Positions 9,719-21,987 of a stretch of DNA of 64,000 bases are shown here, in pieces. The notes beneath the pieces were generated by a model. The model searched no databases and was not told the DNA's origin. It saw only the letters and a list, made by a program, of their open reading frames with translations. The DNA comes from Phlyctochytrium arcticum (Eukaryota > Chytridiomycota > Chytridiomycetes > Chytridiales > Chytridiaceae): contig JAHLKI010000005.1 of assembly GCA_025602905.1 (NCBI GenBank), positions 186,001 through 250,000 of the forward strand, read 5' to 3'. The first letter of the stretch is position 1; every line of letters starts with the position of its first letter. Position numbers and translations under genes: made by a program.

Positions 9719-12154
9719 GCCTTTGGCAACCACCTATGCCACGCTTTTGGTACCTCTAGTTTACCTTGCTGGCAGTACGCTAGCCGTGCCCCACGTCAAC
9801 CATGACGTCCGTCACTCTCGTGGCAACTTTGGACCCGACCTGTCACATCGGACCGACTTTACTGTTTTGGAAACTCCGGCGTTGAGTCCTCGTCACGCGG
9901 CTTATCGCCCTTTGGCAGCTGCTGCAAAACAGGAAAATGCTCTTCGGTAAGTCCATTCTCGCGTAAAGGGAGGACCGTGGTTCATTCATTAACCAAACAA
10001 CGTGCAGCTTTCTTGCAGAGCATGCCCGCGTTTCTCCCTCGGCGTTACGAATTACAAGTTCTTACGAAAGTAAACACAACGGCATCACCCACGTGTACGT
10101 GCAGCAGTACGAGAATGATGTAGAAATCGTCAATGCCGTCGCAAATGTCAACGTCGACAGCACGGGAGCCATCGTTTCGTTCGGAGAGTCCTTCTATCGA
10201 CCGGAAAAGAGCGGCTCGTCTCTCTGGTCGCACTTTTACGGTTCCGTGTCCAATTCCGTGTCCAAGTTTACCGATCGCGTGTCTGGAAAAACTACCTTGA
10301 TGAACTTGGGAAAGCGTCATACGGATGGATTGATGAAGCCCAATGATGCCGTTATGGCTTTGGCCGAACATTTGGGCCTTGGGAGGCATCACCCGTCGTC
10401 ATTCAACATGGAAAGTCTCGCGGGCGACGACATCTATCTGGTCCGAGACGTGCCATTTGCGCTCAATGCGATTCCGGTTAAATTGCGCTACCTGCAAGGT
10501 GATCACGGCAAAGGCCTATCACTGGTATGGGACATTGAACTCGAAATGGAGGACAACTGGTGAGTGGCCGCTCGGCTCTATGTCTGGTCTAGAGAGTCTA
10601 ACAGATGACATTTTACAGGTACCATGCCCAAGTTCATGCCGAGAGCGGCAAGGTGTTACAAATGATTGACTGGGTTGCCGATGCCTCATACAACATCTTC
10701 CCGTTGGGTATCAATGACCCTCTATCTGGAGACCGCGTCACAGTGCGCGATCCTGCTCACTCTGTCGCATCGCCACTGGGATGGCACGACCAAGGCTCGG
10801 GACGCAAGCACACCGATACGATTGGAAACAACGTTTACGCCCATGAAAATCTGGGTATGTCCTCGGTTCATACTTTCGCAAAATATGGGTGATCTAACGG
10901 TCGCGTCTATCATAGCGGGCCGCTCCAGTTGGACCAGTAACCATCGCCCAGATGGAACTTCGGCACTCAACTTTAATTTCCCGGTCGATTTGACCCAAGA
11001 CCCATCTACCTATACCGATGCTGCGATTACCAACTTGTTTTACTGGAACAATGCCATTCACGACCTGCTCTGTAAGCGCGTACCCCCACCATCCCTCCAT
11101 TTTGCACGCGCTAATCATGCAAGTTGATAGACGTTTATGGTTTCGATGAAGCGTCCGGCAATTTCCAACATCACAACTTTGGAAGGGGTGGTCGCGGTGG
11201 AGATGCTGTGATTGCAAACGCTCAAGACGGATCAGGGTACAACAATGGTGAGTCCTAAAACATCATTCTTACCATTAGCCGAGCTGACTTTTGACGCCCG
11301 TCTTAGCCAATTTTGCTACAACTCCCGATGGTCGCCAGCCACGAATGCGAATGTACGTTTGGGATGTTACTACTCCTTTCCGAGATGGTGATTTGGAAGG
11401 TGGTATCGTGGTATGTGCAACTACAATTCATTGGTGCATTCCTGCGGCTAACCCTCATGGATCACGTTAGATGCACGAGTACTGCCACGGTTTGTCAACG
11501 CGTTTGACAGGAGGACCATCCAACTCAGGATGTCTCGGTTGGGGAGAGAGTGGTGGTATGGGTGAAGGATGGGGAGACTTTTTTGCCACGGTCACCCGCA
11601 CAACATTGAACTCTACCCGTGATGACAACTTTTCCATGGGCGAGTATGCCAACGGAGGAAACGGTATCCGAAAATACAAATATTCAACGGACAAGGCAGT
11701 CAACCCATCTACATACGGTTACATCAAGCGTCCTGGTTACTGGGGTGTACACGCCATCGGCGAGGTCTGGGCCGAGATTCTTTACGAAGTTTACTGGGAC
11801 CTCGTTGACCAGCACGGCTTCAACCCCGATTGGTTTAACACACAATCCATGGATGGACCACCCTCTGCCACGTTCCGGGAGTTTGCAACAGGATCCATTA
11901 AACCACGCCCCCCTCGCGCTGACTCGCGGAGCGGAAACATTGTCGCCCTCCAGCTTGTCGTTGATGGAATGAAGTTGCAACCCTGCAGCCCATCCTTCAT
12001 TGATGCCCGTGATGCAATCATTCAGGCCGATAAAATAAACAACAACGGAGTCAACTACTGTCTTTTGTGGAAAGCCTTCGCTCGCCGGGGATTGGGGGAT
12101 AAAGCCCGAAGTGGAGGCTCTGAGAGTTTCACAGTGCCATCGAAGTGTCAGTAA
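9696..12154 (+). CDS. Secreted fungalysin metalloprotease (peptidase family M36)
   Basis: Seven exons total 2100 nt (699 aa): 9696-9946, 10008-10559, 10619-10854, 10916-11071, 11131-11247, 11307-11410 and 11471-12154. An N-terminal signal peptide ends near GSTLA. A fungalysin propeptide (about residues 30-240) follows, then the M36 catalytic domain. The zinc site HEYCH is encoded at the start of exon 7 (MHEYCHGLS), and the third zinc ligand and helix lie in [12 protein letters not shown]. The enzyme would be secreted as a zymogen and degrade external protein. The start is uncertain: 9696 is the first in-frame ATG, but the leader could splice to make a start codon joined at 9719, giving a shorter signal peptide beginning MPLATTY. 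M36 genes are often multicopy in chytrids; only one copy lies here. Confidence 0.93.
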
Positions 12155-12358
12155 GTTTTGGACCTCTGGTAAGGCCTTTTCATGTAGTTATAGCTATTTG
12201 GCGTACTTGGTGTACTTGTTCGGTGTATGGACAGATTTTGTAAATATGGACCTTGAATGTAGTTTGTAGTTTATGCTCTACGAAAAAATGATATCTAATG
12301 CATCTAATGCTGGAAAAACCTCGAATACCACTACTGTACTCTTAAAATATTGCTACCC

Positions 12359-15300
12359 TCATTCGTCATGGGGTTTACTATCAATTTCTGGAGAGCCGGG
12401 AATGGTCGGTCGCAGAATCTTCTTGGCCGAAACAATCTGCAATAGCAAACATTAGATGCGGGGTAAATGCCAATATTGCGTAACGAGGACATTACCTGTC
12501 TGGCCAGGCCGCGAACGTTACCCACACAGGCAATCACGCGCCATGAGAAATCAATGCCAAACACTTGTTTGACGATATGAGTTATGCGCTTGGCAATGTC
12601 CTCTTGATACTTCAGGTACGATGCTGAACAAAGCAATCAGCAAAAAAAGCTATAACAATCAAAGTGCAGAGGCAGAACTCACCAGTGTCGGCACAATTCT
12701 TCATCGGAACAGATTCCATAATATCCGAAGTCTCGTTGAAAGTGTCCAAGGAAGATCCAAGAGAGTCTTTTACAACTTCCAGCAGTATGGGAACAACAGA
12801 TGTCTCTTCATCTGCATCAGACGCCGACCAGTCATACTTGGAGGCAACAATTTCAAACGGAAGACTTCGGGCAGCCACGTCGTAGCTGCCGGCATAGTGG
12901 TAACGCGCCTCGTAAATTCCGGTTTTCCATGGGAGAGTTTCGCCCCGGAAGGTCAAGGTGCCATTGACAAGCCGCAAACCACCAGGGAATTGAGAGTTGT
13001 TCACCGGCATGGGGGTGACAGTAACAGTTGTAGAGCCAACGACGTGTTTGCCGTCTTGGGCTTTGACCAAGTCACTACCGCGCTCCATATCGAGTTCACC
13101 ATGGGTATCCCACTCGGTCTTTGAGTGACCAGTTACGTACAGCCATCGGCCATAACTCTGGGTGGTGGTAATGTTCTCATTAGGATTGGCAATGACTGGG
13201 TATATGCCGATCCAATCGCGAGATGTTATGAATTCACCAACGGCCTGGAAGGTGATGCTGATACTCTTTCCGAGACCAACCTGGGTGACGGGTGCACCGT
13301 GGGCATCAACTAGGTCAATTTCATACAAGTGAATGGGGATGCTGGAAAAGGAATGTTCCGTGTCCCTTTTCGCCATCTGCGCAAACTTGAGGGTGGTTTC
13401 GCTCACCATAGCTCGCACTCGGGGTTTAGCCAATACTACAAGCTCATCGAGCTCATCTACGACTCGTTCGACCAGCTGAAGCAGATTCTTTGCCGTATCC
13501 TTCTTGTTCTGATCCGATACTACGCTCCGTATGGCACCGGCTTTTCGCGATCGCCTCTGCCGGAGACCAAGCTTTCCTTCCGTGGTATCATCTTCGGCGC
13601 TCTCATTGTCCGAGTCACTGGTGGGTGGGGTCGCGCTCCAGTGAGCACTGCCAGACACCCAAGCATCGGAACCCTCTTCTTTGAGAAGTTCAATCTCACC
13701 CTGTCGTTTCGCGCGCTTCAACCGAGACAAGATATCTCCAAGATCCAAATCTTTGATAATCTTCTCGACCGCACCCTTGGCGTTCTTCTCCAGCTCGGAA
13801 ACCTTGGTCTTCAGAACTCTCTCAACTCCAGCACGACGGCGGATTTGAGAACCGTACAATCGACGCATGTGGGGTTGCTCAACTAATCGTAGGCAAAGCC
13901 AGTTTGAGATTTGTCCGAAAACAGTGATCGCGTACAATGCCGGCGACTGGCAGATCAACGCTATTCCCCAGCATGAAAATGTGTAAAGCAAAGGATTGTT
14001 CAAGTAACGGTAAAGGCCAGTGTAGACCGGTCCACTGCGGGATCGCAACTCATCAATAAAGAAATCGCCATAGAACCATCCCGATGTTCCGATAACCTCA
14101 AAAATCGAGACGGCTATCCAAATATGAAGGACAATGAACAGCTACCGTGAAGAGGAACGTCAGAGACAGGATGTCCAGCAATAAGTAAATATTATAACAT
14201 ACCACTCCGAGTGTTGCGCGTAAAAGGAACGTTCCTTCTGAAATTGTCTCGGGGAAGTTACACAAACGAATAGCCGTAATGACAAAGGAAACGTATGTCA
14301 TAACTTGAGTTGTGTTGTACACACTACCAGCAAGCATGGTCAGTTAGTACGATTGTTAACCAGACTCTTCGATATTACTTACACTTTCCAATGTTCAAAA
14401 GCTGCCCGAGGAGTTTCACCGTGTTTGACAAAGTGGCGGGTCCAAAAGCGAGATGTACTTTGGCCGTACAAGACAGCTCCCAAAATGTAAGTATGGATGA
14501 ACCTCCAGACTAAAGTTTGCCTTTACGGAATGAATAGAGCATTAATATCGATCATTCGTTCGCTACTAATTGAGAGAATTAGCTCACCCGACGTAAAACC
14601 AGAACTTTGCGGTTGAGTCAATCGGTCCAATCATGATAGCGGCAACCACACTGTACAAAATAAAGGCCACAGTGTGCAGGTCTGAGCTTCTACACCAATC
14701 AATGTTTCCAAGGCCCACCATATCTCGAGAAAAGTACTGTCCGAGAAGGTCCCGGTCTGCTTTTACTTTCAAAAATAATAAGAAACTGAATTTAGTGATA
14801 TTCAGAGACGATGGGGCAACAAGTTGAAGGTACCTCCTGTACTCGATGTGGGTGGATTGTATGTCTTGTCAATGTGTGGGTTTTCCACCCAGTGAAGGAA
14901 CGCCATCTGTGACGCATGGGCCGCAAGACTAATGAACAAAACCCAATAGCTCTGTGCGATCAGCGCAGTTCCGTAAAAGCCAATGTATCCAACTGAGTAC
15001 ATAGGGTGAGGCGCCATTTCGAAAACACCATCGAAAGTTAAGGAGGCATCCACCAAGAAAAAGAAGTCGCCCCAATCTAGATTTGAATATGTTAAGATCA
15101 CTTCGCAAATGGCAAGCTTCAGAGGGAGTGTATGACGTACACCAGGCAAAGTCTTTTACGACGCGATGCGCGTCGGTCTTGACCCAAAGGTTGAAGAAAA
15201 GCATGGCTACACCACCGGCGTAACGCAACACATCGATCCAGTTGTGGCCATCGGCAGGTGCTTGAAAGTAGGAAAGAGCAAAGAGAATATAGCATGTGAA

Positions 15301-16122
15301 GTCGTTGACGAGAATGATATCAACAACACCGCGGTACAGTATCCAAGTGTTGAATTCAATGGGCATTTCCTAATCCGACAATTTAGATGTGCTTTTAATC
15401 GAATGATGGATTTCACGACTGACCTCGTAATTGTACGCAACCGAAGTGGTACTCATTTTTGCAGTAATCTGCTCTACCAAAAACTGGGCCCACCAGGTCC
15501 GCGGTTTGGTAGGTTTAGGCCCAAGTCCATGTCGCAACGCCCACCTGATCAGCGCGCGGTCTTTGCTCTGGATGCTGAGAAGCCAGCCAAGACCAACATT
15601 GTACATGAATCGCCAGAAAAGAAACAGTCCGAGGAAGACCCATCGCGGCGTCGAGGTAAATAAATAAAGTGAGATTTCAATCGCCATAGCTCCCAGGGTA
15701 ATGAACTCTGGCAGAGTTTTTCGGGCATCACGCGCAAACAAGGTATGCATCATATCGTTTGTTGCAGGTACATTGAATGCTGAAAAGGGGTAAGCTCTCA
15801 ATTCCTAATGAGAAACGTCAACATACTTCTGCCATCCAATGTTCGTCCAATGGCCTCCCCAGCTTGCACATGTGCTACGTCTGTCCCAAACCACAGGTTA
15901 AGTCAAAGCACTCCTTTCCGTTGATTATGAATATCACGCACCTTGAGAATCAACGGAAGTACCCTGTATTTGAAAACCTTTCATTCCGAGGGCATCGGCA
16001 GCTGTGTCGCTTGACATTGCGAGCGCGGTTCTCGCTTGCGTGGACGGAACTTCGGAAGGAACATCGGTGGTAGGTCCCGCAGCCATAAGCTGTGGAGATC
16101 CCGGTGGTGTGAGTGCACTCAT
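12359..16122 (-). CDS. CHO2: Phosphatidylethanolamine N-methyltransferase Cho2 (class I)
   Basis: Eleven exons sum to 3165 nt, exactly 1055 codons: 16122-15942, 15880-15827, 15779-15424, 15369-15141, 15076-14834, 14765-14588, 14520-14383, 14323-14203, 14141-12683, 12623-12496 and 12436-12359. The enzyme makes the first methylation of PE to monomethyl-PE with S-adenosylmethionine at the ER. Diagnostic Cho2 motifs are [37 protein letters not shown] and [12 protein letters not shown]. Many membrane segments occupy the first 500 residues in two PEMT-like halves. A soluble C-terminal region with beta-rich sequence follows. At 1054 aa it is longer than the yeast protein (869 aa). It is divergent from EMC1 across 235 bp. 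Confidence 0.95.
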
Positions 16123-16357
16123 ACAGAGCAGATATCGGGTTGTTTGCGCCGCCGACGATTGTGCTGTTGTCTGGGTTGAATTTGCTCGTGCGTCGTGGCA
16201 GGTCGTGCGTGTTTGGACCGCAGCGCCACAATTTCACCAAAGTCAGATTCCATTCACCTGCCAGCCACGACAAGACGACTTTGGAAATTGGAAACCTGTT
16301 TGGAATCCGCAGAATCGGGAGAATCTTGCAAGATCTGGTTAACTTACAACAGCGGAA
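16123..16357. promoter_or_regulatory. Shared divergent promoter of CHO2 and EMC1
   Basis: Only 235 bp separate the two start codons, so both promoters must lie here. I saw no TATA box and no canonical inositol-response motif (CATGTGAAAT). Confidence 0.55.
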
Positions 16358-19300
16358 ATGAGGCTGCTAGTACTATTGGCTTTTCTAGCCTCGGCTGTAG
16401 CTACTGTTTTTGCTGCCATACATGCTGATCAAGCGGGTTTGAATGATTGGTGCGGCAGATGCTTGACCCACCTTCGCGAAGTGACATTGCGACTCACGAT
16501 TTAATGTATGTAGGCGCAAAGAATTGATTGGTTTCCCCAAACAAACCTACTTCCGTCGAATCAGTCAACGTCCATATCTTGTTGTCGAAACTGAACACAA
16601 TGTGCTCGCTCTACTCAATCCTAAGAGTGGCAACGTCGGTAGGAAGTCTCTCTCTTCATGACTATTACTTGTTCGGCTTTTGATCAGTCCCAGTGTGGAG
16701 ACAAGTTTTTGAAACCAATGACGATATTAAGACTTCAGCCATGGATCCCTCTGGACATAGTAAGAGTGTAATGTGTCTGCTTTGTTCGGCGCGATCTGAT
16801 GAGCAATTAATTAGCGATTTTGACTGCATCCGGGGCCGATGAGCTCCACATACGAACCTGGGATACTCAAACCGGTGGCCTGGTTTGGGACACCGTACTG
16901 CCCAAAGTAGATAATCCCGTCAACAATATTCTCGCAGTCTTTGAGAAGGATCACGTCTTGCTGCTCGTTGACGGAAAACGTCTTTTGTGCCTAAAACCAT
17001 CCGATGGCGCTATCATTTGGTCCACTGTAATGGACAAGGGGTATGTTTTTACCAATTTCGTGTGTCCTTTCTGCTCAACCTCATATAACAGCGCAAACTA
17101 TTCCGCAATACGACTTGCGAAGAGGAGCATCGTTGTTGCGGGCATAAGTGAGAAGTCTGATCAGGTGGTTCTCGCTGAGGTGGAGCTTGCCTCCGGCGTT
17201 TTGAGCAAAGATTACAAGCCACCAAATGGGTTGGTTGGCAAGAACCGCGAGCTTTTCCTCGCTACGTGGAAGGACAATGTTTATGCTCTCTGGAATGGTG
17301 CTGACCGAGCATATCGCCACTTGGTTGGCTCTGCTAATGATGTCGATGAGGTTGAAGAGGTACTGCCTTATCTCGTTCAGTGATTTTGACCATTTTTGGT
17401 AATCAATTCCCCGCGTCCAGGTCTTTGGCCTCAATAATGCAGAGATTTTAAGCGTTCTGGATTCTAATACCGGCGATTCTCTTCTGGTGCTGTCACAAGG
17501 TGGCAAACGTGTCCTTGCTTCAAACGAGCCCCGCGTTCTTCATCAATTCTCACTTGTAAGTACTTTCTGCCTCTCTTGCCTCCGGCGTGAGACTCATACT
17601 GTTAATTAGCTACGCCATGATTCTCGCAGCCTTATGAGCCATACAAATGCCGCCGATACCACATACGTTGTGCAAATCTCGCAGGGCATCTCATCAGTAC
17701 GTTTGGGCACTCGTGTTCTGGGGAAGGGGAAGGGACGCTAATTTTCATAATAGGACCAGTGGATTCTGGAAACGTATGACGTTGCAAAAGCTGTTTCCAG
17801 TAAAGAAGCTCAAATTAGCATTAGCCACGAAATCTACGGGCATCCTACACATGTATGATTTGGGAAGCGTCTCGGGTCGTGCATATCACTCACCACTTCG
17901 CGGCTTAGCTATCTGTTGACGTCGCTCCCAAAAAGGATGGGTCACAGGGTATTCGCGCCTTTATTGGAATGCTTGATGGATCCGTTCACTTGTTCCGGGA
18001 TGAGGCTTCTCTTTGGTCGCGTTATGAGTATTTGGCACACTCACCAGTAGCGGCCTTTGTTGACCTCCCTGAGCAACACCTCTTGTCTCAAGCCAATGAT
18101 GAATTGGGTATGGTTGTACACCTAATTGACATTTATTGTTTATTAAGGAAAGTGTAGATGAGAGTTTGGAGCGAACATCGTCGCTTGGGGTTTTGGACCG
18201 TTACCGTCGCAGAGTAGCGTTGCAACTCAAGCGATTGCAGGTTGGTTAACAATTCTTATTTGCATCGTCACATTGTAATTCCAATGCTCCTCTTCGCAGT
18301 CTTTGCCACTGTTACTTTCGCGTTTGGCCAATTCCGGGGGATCGGTCGCCAAACAAGGAGTTTCCTTGCGTACGGATGCAATGGGTATCCGAAAGTTGAT
18401 AGTTTTTGCCTCCCCCACTGGCAAGATAGCGGCATTCGACTCAGCGAATGGGGGGCTGATTTGGGAAGCCTTTTATCCTGAGCTTTCCATATCTTTCACG
18501 GAGGTTGTGCGGGACACAGTGGTGAAGTTTCCCCCTGTTCTTGCCGTTGTCGGACATAACAGAAAGGTCAGACATCTTCAACTCAAACATCCTTATGGCT
18601 GGCAGAGTCTCACGATCGGATTAGACAAACAATGGCGTCTCGGTCCTTTATCTTAATGCCATAACGGGATCAGCTGCGGGCGAGGACCTGCCTCCAAAGC
18701 AGTCCTTTGACGAAATTTACAAGGTCATTGTTCTTCCCGTTACCGAACCTGAGTGGAGGACAAGCGTTCTCGGGCTGGTGGGCAAGGACCACACGGTACG
18801 GCATTTCGTTTCAAGATTCATGACGCATGCTAACTGCGTTTATTAGTTCAAGCTTAGCCCATCCACCGAGTCAGCCAGCGGAGCATTTGCCAACATACAG
18901 CAGAATTTCCGGCTGTATTTGGGTGAAGACAAGGGTTCCAGTGAATTGCAGGGATTTCGCCTTGAAGAGACAAAAGCAGTAAGTTCAAAGGGATGAAGTT
19001 TTTGGGCATGCACTAACTAGCTGACAGGGTAATTTTGCGTTGAAACTCAGCTGGAACTTCTCGCTACCACTTGGGGAGACGATCGCCGCGAGCAAAGGCC
19101 CTTCACACAGCAGTACGTGATACAAGATGATGCATTGAGTCTTTGTTAATTTTGTTCGCAGCTGTCACCGCTTCAATTGGCAGAGTATTGGGCAACCGAT
19201 CGGTACTCTTTAAATACCTCAACCCCAACTTGCTGACGATTGCCTCGGTAAAGTCCTGCGACGATAGTGAGGAATGCACTGATTCGTCGTCAACCGTCTC

Positions 19301-20338
19301 CATTTACCTCATTGATGCCGTCACGGGTAATGTTTTGCATACTTCAAAATACGAAGGCGCGGGACACGTTGCTCCCAACATTCACAGCATCGACGTGACG
19401 CAAAATGAAAACTGGATAGTAGCATCATTCTGGAACCATGGAACCAATGTCTCTGAGGTGGCTACCAGTGAGGATGATAAACCCAACCGCAAGCGGTCCA
19501 GTCGACGACGAAAAGAGGCGGTTAAGCCTCCTCCCTCCGGTAGAGGGTTCATGATGGTTACGATGGAGCTCTACGAGAATGCCCAGCCGGACCACCGGCT
19601 TGACAGGTATTTTCCCATTACCTTCCCACCATATTGCGTATTTCCAATGCAGCCCGTAGCTCCAAATTTAGTTCTTTCAACTCAGTCCGGCCAGCTGTGC
19701 TCGCACAGAGCTATTCAATTCCCAATCGCCCAACAGTCCTGGGAACCACCAAAACGACCTATGGCATCACCACAACCGAACTTCTAGGTAGATAATTCTC
19801 TACAATTTTATCATTCATGAACGCTAACGTAGTATGCAGTGGGCTTCTCCGATGGCCAGTTATTTGGCGTGAACAGGAGATTTTTGGATCCTCGCCGGCC
19901 TGTGGGAAATCCTACATCAGATGACAAGGAGGAGGGCCTCATCAAATACCGCCCCGGGCTTGAACTGATGACTTATGAATCCGCGGGTTACGGAAATTAT
20001 GTAAGTGGGCCTTTTTCATGTGTAGGCGTCTACTAATTGGTACCCCAGTTAGGAACGATTGAAAACGTGCGCAGTAGTCCTACGAAGCTCGAATCAACCT
20101 CGATCGTTGTGTCATGGGGGTTAGATGTGTTATGCGTGCGGAGAGCGCCGAGCAAAACCTTTGATGTTCTTAGCGAGGATTTCAATTACGTGGCGTTACT
20201 AGCGACTCTTGCTATCCTAGTTTCTGGGATTGTTGTTTCGAAAAGGATGGTAAGTGCTCATCGCCCAGTTGCCGACAGACGTTCCCCTCACTGTCTTATA
20301 AGGCTGAACGCAAAAAGCTTCGAGACCTGTGGACATAA
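16358..20338 (+). CDS. EMC1: ER membrane protein complex subunit 1 (EMC1)
   Basis: The ATG at 16358 opens a clear signal peptide (MRLLVLLAFLASAVATVFA). It is followed by the EMC1 hallmark DQAGLNDW, then by WRKELIGF once the intron after 16440 is removed. The gene has more than a dozen short introns. The lumenal part is a PQQ-like beta-propeller (blocks such as HIRTWDTQTGGLVWD and GKRLLCLKPSDGAIIW). The C-terminal DUF1620 region holds GRVLGNRSVLFKYLNPNLL and a VGFSDGQLFG block. One transmembrane helix (VALLATLAILVSGIVVSKRM) precedes a short basic tail ending at TAA 20336-20338. EMC1 anchors the lumenal part of the EMC insertase for tail-anchored and multipass membrane proteins. The frame stays open across all predicted exons. 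Confidence 0.93.
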
Positions 20339-20573
20339 GTCTGCTGCCGACTTGTAGATTGCTGTAAATGACAAACTCTGTGTTTACGTGATGTTAAAAA
20401 TTAATACCAAATGAGGGTGTTGGTTGAGATATACAAGGTACATATGCAGATATCCGTTACAGAGTTTCAGCGAAAGCGTGGAGGTTGCGGGAATACAGGT
20501 ATGTCCTTTATAAACTATGAACCAGGGCGCGGAAAGCCCACCCGAACATTGGCCCAGTTAGTGTTGGATGTTT

Positions 20574-21737
20574 TCACCACATTCGATGCAAGGCCTCCAT
20601 CATAGCTGCCCGGCCCAAGAATCCAGCCGCATTTGCCTGAAGGAAATAAAATTACAATCATTGCAATCAACGCAATCAGAGGTCACCACTTACTGGGAAA
20701 GCACGAAGAAGAGCGGGTCCCAACCCCTTGAAAAGAGCAGTGGGTCCTTCCGACGCAACAATTTTTAAGCCGCAATCCATGAATCCCTTGTAAGTTCCGG
20801 CTGGGGCCGACTGGATTCTGGATTTAATCACGTCTGGTGGCTGTAAAGAGATACGGTTAAATCAAAGTCATTTAGTTCACGAGGACGATATCTTACAATG
20901 GCAATTGACCACATCGCGACTCCGGCCATACCTTCATGGACAGTTAGAAATGAACATTAGTGCAGTAAACATTCCAAAATATTACCTCCCGCAAAGAGGA
21001 TAGACCCGATGGAAAGACCTTCCTGGCCTTCTGGCTTCATTGCACGGTAGACTGCCTCATAAGCCCAAAAGTACGCCGCAGAACCCGGGATGTCTCGTGC
21101 TAGAGTGGCGATTGTCCCACGGTACAATGACTTGATTCCCCCCTCTCGCCACATTCCTTTGCCAGCATCAAACATGCCTGTGTACTTTTTGCCTCCTACA
21201 GTCTGATCCTGAGTCTGCAACACAACCTTGACCCGCTCCATAGGTGTCGTGACAATTGTGGTAGGAATCGCCGAAAATCCACCGGCAATGGCATATTCGG
21301 TGAGACTCAGATCTTTTGACTTGATTGTCTGAGGCCGGACACTACGGACCATCTGGCAACCAAGATCATATGACTGCAGAGAGGATGAGATTTCCTTCAA
21401 TGGGGAAGAGCTCAGAGACGCTTACCCAGAAACTAAGGGCAAACATAGGGGTTACGCCAACCAAGGGAGAGGCCATTCCCCTGTAAAGACCAAAGAAGCC
21501 ATCCTTTGCGATAGTCTGCTTGAAACAGTCTCCCAGGCCCTTGTACTGGTTGCTCGTCTGGAGTCGGACCTTCAGAGTATCGAACGGATGCTGAGATGAA
21601 AGGAGGCGTTAATGTGGATCAATTTTTTTTTAAATCTTCGAGGGGTATCCTACCCCGGCCAGGACAGTCGAAACGCCTGCCGCTGCTCCTCCGAGCAGCG
21701 ACTTGACTTGGTCCATCTTGGGAGCTTCTTCAGACAT
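20574..21737 (-). CDS. CRC1: Mitochondrial carnitine/acylcarnitine carrier (SLC25 family)
   Basis: Six exons total 882 nt (293 aa): 21737-21654, 21590-21426, 21373-20986, 20931-20897, 20840-20694 and 20636-20574. Three tandem carrier repeats each carry the PX[DE]XX[KR] signature: [22 protein letters not shown] and [10 protein letters not shown]. The early [20 protein letters not shown] and the [11 protein letters not shown] block fit the carnitine/acylcarnitine subgroup best. It would exchange acylcarnitine for carnitine across the inner membrane for beta-oxidation. The protein length is typical for SLC25. Substrate assignment is from subgroup resemblance, and ornithine- or other amino-acid-type carriers are the main alternative. 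It is divergent from STT4. Confidence 0.85.
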
Positions 21738-21987
21738 CTTTTGGCAGTTTCCTAGGCAAATTCCGCAATCTCAAAAAGGTTCGGATCAACTTTCCGAGTT
21801 CCCACGAACTCTTTCGAAAGTTGGCACGCGCCGATGTAATGAATCTCAATCAGGCTTAATCAAAAGGTGATGACAAGCCTTCAAGCGGTCCGTCGGAGAG
21901 TCGACGTTTTGACAATCTTGTGAAAATGCATCGGTTGCATAGGCCACAATAGTTAAATAGAATACTTACTTGCCCTTCACGAAACAA
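21738..21987. promoter_or_regulatory. Shared divergent promoter of the carnitine carrier and STT4
   Basis: The 250 bp between two divergent start codons must hold both promoters. No specific element was recognised. Confidence 0.45.
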
